From: F1-60-MAGs149 sp032119475
GTDB taxonomy: Bacteria; Actinomycetota; Thermoleophilia; Gaiellales; F1-60-MAGs149
NCBI GenBank assembly: GCA_032119475.1
Contig: JAUMCA010000101.1
Coordinates: 1 to 11,816, forward strand
Length of the DNA stretch: 11,816 bases
Reading direction: 5' to 3'
Shown in pieces: positions 7,302-11,816 of this stretch; within the stretch, counting starts at the first letter, position 1, and each line of letters begins with the position of its first letter. The notes beneath the pieces are model-generated. The model was not told the origin of the DNA. It saw only the letters and a program-made list of their open reading frames with translations, and ran no database searches. A program made the position numbers and the translations under genes.

Positions 7302-8546
7302 TCACACCCCCATCACGCGACGCACGTCCAGCAGGCCGTCGACGAGCCGGTCGACGTCCTCCTCGGCGGTGTACAGGTAGAAGGACGCCCGCACCGTGGC
7401 CGCCAGGCCGAGCCGCTCGATCAGCGGCTGCGTGCAGTGGTGCCCCGCGCGCACGCAGACGGCGTGCCGGTCGAGGATCTCGGCGATGTCGTGCGGATGG
7501 ACGTCGTCCATCAGGAACGACACGACGCCGCCGCGTGAGGCGGCGTCGGGCGGGCCGACGATCCGCAGCGCCGGCACCTCGGCGAGTCGCGCGAGGGCGT
7601 AGGCCGTGATCGCGTGCTCGTGGGCGTCGATCGCCTCCAGGCCGACGTCGTTCAGGTAGTCGATCGCCGCGTGGAGGCCGACCGCCTCCGCGAACGCCGG
7701 CGTGCCGGCCTCGAACTTCCACGGGAGCGTGTTCCACGTCGTGCGCTCGAGCGAGACGGAGCGGATCATCTCGCCGCCGGTCAGGAACGGCTCGGTCTCC
7801 GCGAGCAGCGCCTCACGTCCCCACAGGACGCCGATGCCGGTCGGGCCGAGCGTCTTGTGCCCCGAGAAGGCGAGGAAGTCGACGTCGAGCTCCTGCACGT
7901 CGACCGGGCGGTTCGGCACGGTCTGCGCGGCATCGAGCACGACGACCGCGCCCTGCGCGTGCGCCCAGCGGACGAGCTCCGCGACCGGGGGCCGGACGCC
8001 CAGCGTGTTGGACTGGTGCGTGACCGCGACGACGCGCACCGTGCCCTCGCCGGCGATGCGGTCGAGCGCGTCGAGCTGCAGCACGCCCTCGTCGTCGACG
8101 TCGAGGAAGCGCAGCAGGGCACCCGTCTCCCGCGCGACGACCTGCCACGGCACGAGGTTCGCGTGGTGCTCCAGCACCGTCGTGACGATGATGTCGCCGG
8201 GGCCGCAGCGCGGCTGGACGTGCGCCTTGGCCACGAGGTTCAGCGCCTCGGTGGCGTTGCGCGTGAAGACGATCTCGCGCCGCGACGCCGCGTTGAGCAG
8301 CGCGGCCACGGCGTCGCGCGCGGCCTCGAACGCATCCGTGCTCTCCACGCCGAGCGTGTAGACGCCGCGGTGCACGTTGGCGTTGCTCGTCGCGTAGAAC
8401 GCCATCATCCGGTCCAGCATCGCCTGGGGCTTCTGCGAGGTGGAGGCGGAGTCCAGGTACGCGAGCGGGCGGCCGTGGACCTCGCGCGCCAGGATCGGGA
8501 AGTCGGCGCGCAGGCGAACCGGATCGAGGACGGCGTCGATGGCCAT
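7302..8546 (-). CDS. sufS: SufS-type cysteine desulfurase
   Basis: Pyridoxal-phosphate enzyme of class V aminotransferase fold that removes sulfur from L-cysteine and passes it to SufU. The 414 residues match the usual length of about 405-420. Lys231 in FSGHKTLGPTGIG binds the cofactor, His127/His128 lie in LEHHANLVPW, and Asp205 and Gln208 lie in LDAAQTVPN. The catalytic Cys371 is in RAGHHCTQPL, the short-loop form typical of group II (SufS/CsdA) enzymes, and Arg386 follows in VRASFYLY. The usual VPH after the AAQ motif reads VPN here. The ATG at 8546 has a -10 element 10 nt upstream, embedded in a small inverted repeat. The gene leads the two-gene sufS-sufU unit. Confidence 0.97.
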   Translation of the reverse strand: MAIDAVLDPVRLRADFPILAREVHGRPLAYLDSASTSQKPQAMLDRMMAFYATSNANVHRGVYTLGVESTDAFEAARDAVAALLNAASRREIVFTRNATEALNLVAKAHVQPRCGPGDIIVTTVLEHHANLVPWQVVARETGALLRFLDVDDEGVLQLDALDRIAGEGTVRVVAVTHQSNTLGVRPPVAELVRWAHAQGAVVVLDAAQTVPNRPVDVQELDVDFLAFSGHKTLGPTGIGVLWGREALLAETEPFLTGGEMIRSVSLERTTWNTLPWKFEAGTPAFAEAVGLHAAIDYLNDVGLEAIDAHEHAITAYALARLAEVPALRIVGPPDAASRGGVVSFLMDDVHPHDIAEILDRHAVCVRAGHHCTQPLIERLGLAATVRASFYLYTAEEDVDRLVDGLLDVRRVMGV

Positions 8547-8548
8547 GT

Positions 8549-8564
8549 GTTAGGGCAGTCTAAC
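8549..8564 (-). promoter_or_regulatory. sufS promoter -10 embedded in a 5-bp inverted repeat (possible operator)
   Basis: On the minus strand a TAGACT hexamer (8562-8557) fits TANNNT and ends 10 nt before the sufS ATG. It lies within GTTAG-N6-CTAAC, a perfect 5-bp inverted repeat. Overlap of a dyad with the -10 box is a usual arrangement for a repressor site. In many bacteria suf genes are controlled by an iron-sulfur sensing repressor (SufR or IscR types), but assignment here is inference. The element is also 46 bp upstream of the divergent gene's -10. Confidence 0.4.
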
Positions 8565-8609
8565 GAAGGCTGGGATACCGGTCTCTTCGCGTGCGCGCCG
8601 GCATCCGCC

Positions 8610-8615
8610 TACGCT
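8610..8615 (+). promoter_or_regulatory. -10 element (TACGCT) of the HisD-family gene
   Basis: TACGCT fits TANNNT and lies 7 nt before the GTG at 8623. The spacing implies a leaderless transcript. There is no Shine-Dalgarno match. Confidence 0.5.
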
Positions 8616-8622
8616 TCCCGCC

Positions 8623-9954
8623 GTGCCCCAGCCGCTCGCCCTCCACCGCTGGGCCGACCTCGACGCCGCGGGCCGCGCCGCGATCCTCGACCGCGGTCTC
8701 GGCGACGTCTTCGACCCGGAGCTGCACGCGTCGATCGGCGCGCTGATCGACGAGGTCCGCCGCGACGGCGACGCGGCCGTCTGCCGCGCGCTCGCGCGCT
8801 TCGACGGCTGCCAGGTCGAGCCGGGCGGCCTGCGCGTCACCGACGCCGAGTTCGCCGCCGCCCGCGCGGCCGTCCCGCCGGACGTGCAGCGGGCGATCCG
8901 CACGGCGATCGACCACTCGCGCCGCTTCAACGAGGCCGCCCTCCAGCACGGCGACTGGCGGGTGGAGCTCGATCCCGGCCTCGAGGTGGGTGAGAAGCGC
9001 ACCGCGATCGCCAGCGCGGGCCTGTTCGTGCCGAGCGGCAAGGGCTCGTTCCCGAGCGTGCTCGTCCAGATCGGCACGCCGGCGACGGTCGCCGGCGTCC
9101 CCGACATCGCCGTGGTGGTGCCGCCCCTGCCCGGCTCGGACGGGGTCGTGGACCCCGCCGTGCTCGTCGTCGCCGAGGAGCTCGGCCTGCGCGAGGTGTT
9201 CCGCGCGAACGGGCCCGCCGGGGTGGCGGCGCTCGCCTTCGGGACCGAGTCGATCCCGGCCTGTCGCAAGGTGCTCGGCCCCGGCAGCCCGCCCGTGGCC
9301 GCGGCGCAGCTCCAGATCCAGCGGCACGGCGTGGTCGGCATGCAGATCCTGGCCGCCTCGGAGAGCCTGATCCTCGCGGACGACAGCGCCGACGTGGGCC
9401 TCCTCGCGGCGGACCTGCTCAACGAGGCCGAGCACGGCAGCGACTCCGCGAGCGTGCTGGTCACGTGGAGCGAGGGCCTGATCGACCGCGTGCAACCCGA
9501 GCTCGCCACGCGCCTCGCCGCCCTGCCCGAGCCGCGGCGCGGCTACGCGGCGGCGGCGATCGGCACGGTCGGCGGGGCGATCCTGGTCCGCGACCGCGCC
9601 GAGGCCATCGCCGTGGCGAACCTCTACGCCCCCGAGCACATGCAGATCGCCACCGCGGACGACGAGGCCGTCCTCGCGGAGATCGAGCACGCCGGCGAGG
9701 TCCTGCTCGGCCAGCACACGCCGTTCAGCGCCGGCAACTACGTGATCGGCATTCCCGCCACGCTGCCGACGTCGGGGTACGCACGGGTGACGAGCGGCGT
9801 GACCGCGCTGGCCTTCACGAAGACGATCTCGATCGCCCGCGCGACCGATGACGCGCTCGCGGCCCTCGCGCCCGACATCATCGCGCTGGCCGATCACGAG
9901 GACTTCCCGGCCCACGCCGCCGTGATCCACGAGCGCCTGCGGCGCCGCTCCTGA
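8623..9954 (+). CDS. hisD: histidinol dehydrogenase family protein with altered active site
   Basis: This 443-residue protein aligns along the full length of HisD, the NAD enzyme that oxidises L-histidinol to L-histidine. Kept features are FVPSGKGSFPS (135-145), VAALAFGTESIP (201-212), the catalytic APEH (Glu338, His339), and Glu426 and His431 near the C-terminus. Several normally fixed residues differ. GPGN reads GPGS (219-222), GPSE reads AASES (244-248), and the zinc-ligand Gln of QAEH is Glu268 in NEAEH. The zinc-ligand Asp of GDY is Asn372 in GNY, and the NHVLPT histidine is Ala379 in PATLPT. Zinc and substrate binding are therefore probably changed, and histidinol may not be the substrate. 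No other his gene is nearby. The start is GTG, placed by the -10 spacing. The gene is divergent from sufS across 76 bp. Confidence 0.85.
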   Translation: MPQPLALHRWADLDAAGRAAILDRGLGDVFDPELHASIGALIDEVRRDGDAAVCRALARFDGCQVEPGGLRVTDAEFAAARAAVPPDVQRAIRTAIDHSRRFNEAALQHGDWRVELDPGLEVGEKRTAIASAGLFVPSGKGSFPSVLVQIGTPATVAGVPDIAVVVPPLPGSDGVVDPAVLVVAEELGLREVFRANGPAGVAALAFGTESIPACRKVLGPGSPPVAAAQLQIQRHGVVGMQILAASESLILADDSADVGLLAADLLNEAEHGSDSASVLVTWSEGLIDRVQPELATRLAALPEPRRGYAAAAIGTVGGAILVRDRAEAIAVANLYAPEHMQIATADDEAVLAEIEHAGEVLLGQHTPFSAGNYVIGIPATLPTSGYARVTSGVTALAFTKTISIARATDDALAALAPDIIALADHEDFPAHAAVIHERLRRRS

Positions 9955-10013
9955 GCACTGCTGCGGCCGCTCACCAGCCACGGTGCGGGCGGATGCCTCC
10001 CGGGAACGTGGGA

Positions 10014-10019
10014 TACCCT
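10014..10019 (+). promoter_or_regulatory. -10 element (TACCCT) of the secreted FN3 protein gene
   Basis: TACCCT fits TANNNT and is 6 nt before the GTG at 10026. It decides the start: the ATG at 9993 lies upstream of the hexamer and would not be transcribed from it. A leaderless transcript is implied. Confidence 0.5.
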
Positions 10020-10025
10020 GAGGCG

Positions 10026-11591
10026 GTGCGCCGCCTGGCACCCATCGTCGCGCTGCTGTGCGCGCTCCTCGGCCTCGCGCCGACCGCAGCGGCCGACGAC
10101 ATCTGCACGCGCGCCGGCTTCGCGACCGACGGCGGGGCGACCGTCACGCGCTTCGCGACCGCCGACGGCGCGTCGACCACCGCGACGATCGCGGGCGCGG
10201 CGCTGCGCCAGCCGGCCGTCAGCCCCGACGGCACGACCGTGCTCGTCCCGGATGAGGCGAACGACCGGCTCGTGGTGCTGCGCGGTGGGAGCGGCGCGGA
10301 CACCGGTACGCGGATCGCCGTCGGCGACCAGCCGACGAAGGTGCTGTTCGCGCCGGACGGCACCCGCGCCTTCGTGCTGAACGCGGGGAGCCGCACCGTC
10401 GGCATCGTCGACGTGGCCGCCGCACGGACGATCAGCGCCTCGGACCCCTTCAGTCGCGAGCTCGTCGACATCGCGCTGAGCGCCGACGGCACGCGCCTCT
10501 ACGCGCTCCTGGACGACAGCGCCGACCCGATCGAGATCGTGCAGGTGCCGATCGGCGGCGGTGCCGTGACCTCCGTCGCGCTGACCGGGACCGTGCCGAC
10601 CGCCGGGTACCGGATCGCCATCACCGGGTCGACGCTGGTACTCGCCGTCGGCGCGCCGTCCGGCGATCACCTCGCCACGGCATCGACCGGCGGAGGTGCC
10701 GTCGCGCTCAGCAGCGCAACGCTGGCCGGACCGGCGACGGACCTCGCGCTCGCCGCGGACGGTCGCTCCGCCTACGTCGCGGCCGCCGCCCAATCGCTGG
10801 AGACCTTCACCGTGGGCTCCCTGGCGCGCACGCAGACCGCGTCGGTCGCAGCGGAGGGCCTCGCCGTCGGGCCGAGCGGACTGGTGTACGCCGCGGAGGG
10901 CACGCGGATCGGCACGTTCACCTCAGCCGGCTCGGCGACCGGATCCGCCCTCGCCATCCCGGCGACGCACGTCGCGATCTGCACCTCCACGGCCACGATT
11001 CCCGCCGCGCCGACGGCGCTGGGGCTCCAGCGCGGCGATCGCGCGATCGGGGTGTCGTGGACGGCGCCGACCGCCGACGGCGGTGCGGCGATCACGGCCT
11101 ACGAGGTCGTCTCGACCCCGGACAGCGCGACCTGCACGGCGACCGGCCCGGACGGCTGCGTCGTCAGCGGACTCCGCAACGGCCGCAGCTACACGTTCGT
11201 CGCGCGCGCGCGCAACGCGGTCGGCTGGGGGCCGTGGAGCCTGAAGTCCGTCGGCATGCAGCCCCGCCGCGACACCGGCGCGCGTGCGCTCGGCGTCTCG
11301 CCCGTGACGGTCCGCACGACACGCAAGGCCGTCGTGCTGTCGGCGCGGGTGACGGTGCCCGGCCCCGGACTGGTCGCCCAGTCGGCCCTGGTCAAGGGCA
11401 AGCGCTACTGCGCCGCGTCGAGGCAGGTCGCCGCCGCCGGCACCTACCTGATCCGCTGCACCGTGAAGGGCGCCGGACGGCGCCTCGTGCGCCAGCGCGC
11501 GACGACGTTCCTCGTCCGCACGACCTTCACCCCCACGTTCGGCAGCCTGGCCTGGAACCGCCAGGACGTCACCGCCGCACGGCGCCGCTAG
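10026..11591 (+). CDS. secreted beta-propeller (YVTN-like) and fibronectin type III protein
   Basis: This 521-residue predicted exported protein has a Sec signal peptide: RR, then a hydrophobic stretch, with cleavage near AAA-DD at about residues 22-24. Residues about 30-320 hold YVTN/beta-propeller-like repeats, with recurring PDG or ADG turns such as AVSPDGTTVLV, LFAPDGTRAFVL, ALSADGTRLYAL and ALAADGRSAYV. A fibronectin III domain follows (about 326-414), with VSWTAPTADGGAAITAYEV and RNGRSYTFVARARNAVGWGPWS. The last 100 residues are a beta-rich basic domain with two cysteines that could form a disulfide. No cell-wall sorting motif or membrane anchor is seen. A binding role at the cell surface is inferred; no enzyme motif is recognised. 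It is 71 bp downstream of the HisD-like gene and convergent with sufD. Confidence 0.75.
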   Translation: MRRLAPIVALLCALLGLAPTAAADDICTRAGFATDGGATVTRFATADGASTTATIAGAALRQPAVSPDGTTVLVPDEANDRLVVLRGGSGADTGTRIAVGDQPTKVLFAPDGTRAFVLNAGSRTVGIVDVAAARTISASDPFSRELVDIALSADGTRLYALLDDSADPIEIVQVPIGGGAVTSVALTGTVPTAGYRIAITGSTLVLAVGAPSGDHLATASTGGGAVALSSATLAGPATDLALAADGRSAYVAAAAQSLETFTVGSLARTQTASVAAEGLAVGPSGLVYAAEGTRIGTFTSAGSATGSALAIPATHVAICTSTATIPAAPTALGLQRGDRAIGVSWTAPTADGGAAITAYEVVSTPDSATCTATGPDGCVVSGLRNGRSYTFVARARNAVGWGPWSLKSVGMQPRRDTGARALGVSPVTVRTTRKAVVLSARVTVPGPGLVAQSALVKGKRYCAASRQVAAAGTYLIRCTVKGAGRRLVRQRATTFLVRTTFTPTFGSLAWNRQDVTAARRR

Positions 11592-11615
11592 CCCTGCCGA
11601 TCGGCCATCGCCCCG

Positions 11616-11816
11616 CTACATCGGGACGCGGGCCATGACCTTGGTGGTCAGGGCCTTGCGGATCCGCTCGTCCGGGATGCGCTCGAGCGCATCCTCGAGG
11701 AACCCCTCGACGATCACGCGGTCCGCCTCCGCCGCGGGGACGCCTCGGCTCATCAGGTAGAAGCGCAGCATCGGATCGACCGGGCCGGCGGTCGCGCCGT
11801 GGGTGCAGCGGACGTC
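11616..11816 (-). CDS. sufD: SufD-type Fe-S cluster assembly scaffold protein, C-terminal end only
   Basis: Only the last 66 residues lie in the window; the rest is beyond the right edge. SufD forms the SufBC2D scaffold complex that builds iron-sulfur clusters in the cytosol. The fragment opens with VRCTHGATAGPVD, then LRFYLMSRGVPAAEAD and VIVEGFLEDALERIPDERIRKALTTKV. This is the typical SufB/SufD C-terminal segment with its conserved His in HGAT and the FYLMSRG helix. SufD is preferred over SufB because of the CTHGAT form, but the fragment alone does not exclude SufB. The stop is 24 bp from the convergent FN3 gene. It is on the same strand as sufS-sufU but separated from them by about 3 kb of opposite-strand genes. 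Confidence 0.88.
   Translation of the reverse strand, partial: DVRCTHGATAGPVDPMLRFYLMSRGVPAAEADRVIVEGFLEDALERIPDERIRKALTTKVMARVPM

Noticed and set aside
9993..10025. Upstream ATG start for the FN3 protein
   Set aside because: It precedes the -10 hexamer and would put eleven extra residues before a normal signal peptide that begins at the GTG at 10026.
8560..10041. 493-codon minus-strand frame opposite the HisD-like gene
   Set aside because: The plus frame encodes a full-length recognisable family; the minus frame has Arg/Gly-rich composition typical of an antisense shadow.

Overview
The window is very GC-rich. Codon third positions are almost all G or C, start codons are often GTG, and long spurious open frames lie opposite most genes. 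Gene content points to a high-GC actinobacterium: an actinobacterial-type dCTP deaminase, a kinase-like membrane protein with a discoidin-like outer domain, a SufS/SufU pair and a PucR-type regulator. A deep-branching group such as Thermoleophilia/Solirubrobacterales is plausible, but that is inference. No tRNA, rRNA, CRISPR array, phage gene or transposase gene is visible.

Layout. 1-746 (+): the 3' part of a D-alanine--D-alanine ligase. 748-2160 (-): a membrane pseudokinase, tail to tail with ddl and 1 nt away. 2210-2773 (+): dcd, divergent from the pseudokinase across 49 bp. 2774-3185: a 412-bp region without a credible protein gene. It holds a possible structured RNA ending in a strong GAGA-loop hairpin, a perfect 37-bp inverted repeat of REP-doublet type, and the promoter of the next gene. 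3186-4880 (+): a large polytopic membrane protein resembling GT-C glycosyltransferases. 4933-5805 (+): a flippase-like membrane protein (LPG_synthase_TM type). 5832-6878 (+): a PucR-family regulator. 6875-7300 and 7302-8546 (-): sufU and sufS. 8623-9954 (+): a histidinol-dehydrogenase-family protein with an altered active site. 10026-11591 (+): a secreted beta-propeller/fibronectin-III protein. 11616-11816 (-): the 3' end of sufD, running off the window.

How the parts relate. sufS, sufU and sufD belong to the SUF iron-sulfur assembly machinery and lie on the same strand, but two opposite-strand genes (the HisD-like and FN3 proteins) separate sufD from sufS. The two membrane proteins at 3186-5805 may act together in cell-envelope polysaccharide or lipid handling. 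ddl is a peptidoglycan gene and the pseudokinase resembles the regulatory part of actinobacterial MviN, so the left side has an envelope theme.

A pattern runs through the window. Most transcription-unit starts have a TANNNT hexamer 6-7 nt (up to 10) before the start codon and no clear Shine-Dalgarno sequence, which suggests leaderless or nearly leaderless mRNAs. The items most worth a second look are the non-coding region at 2774-3185 and the altered HisD-family active site.
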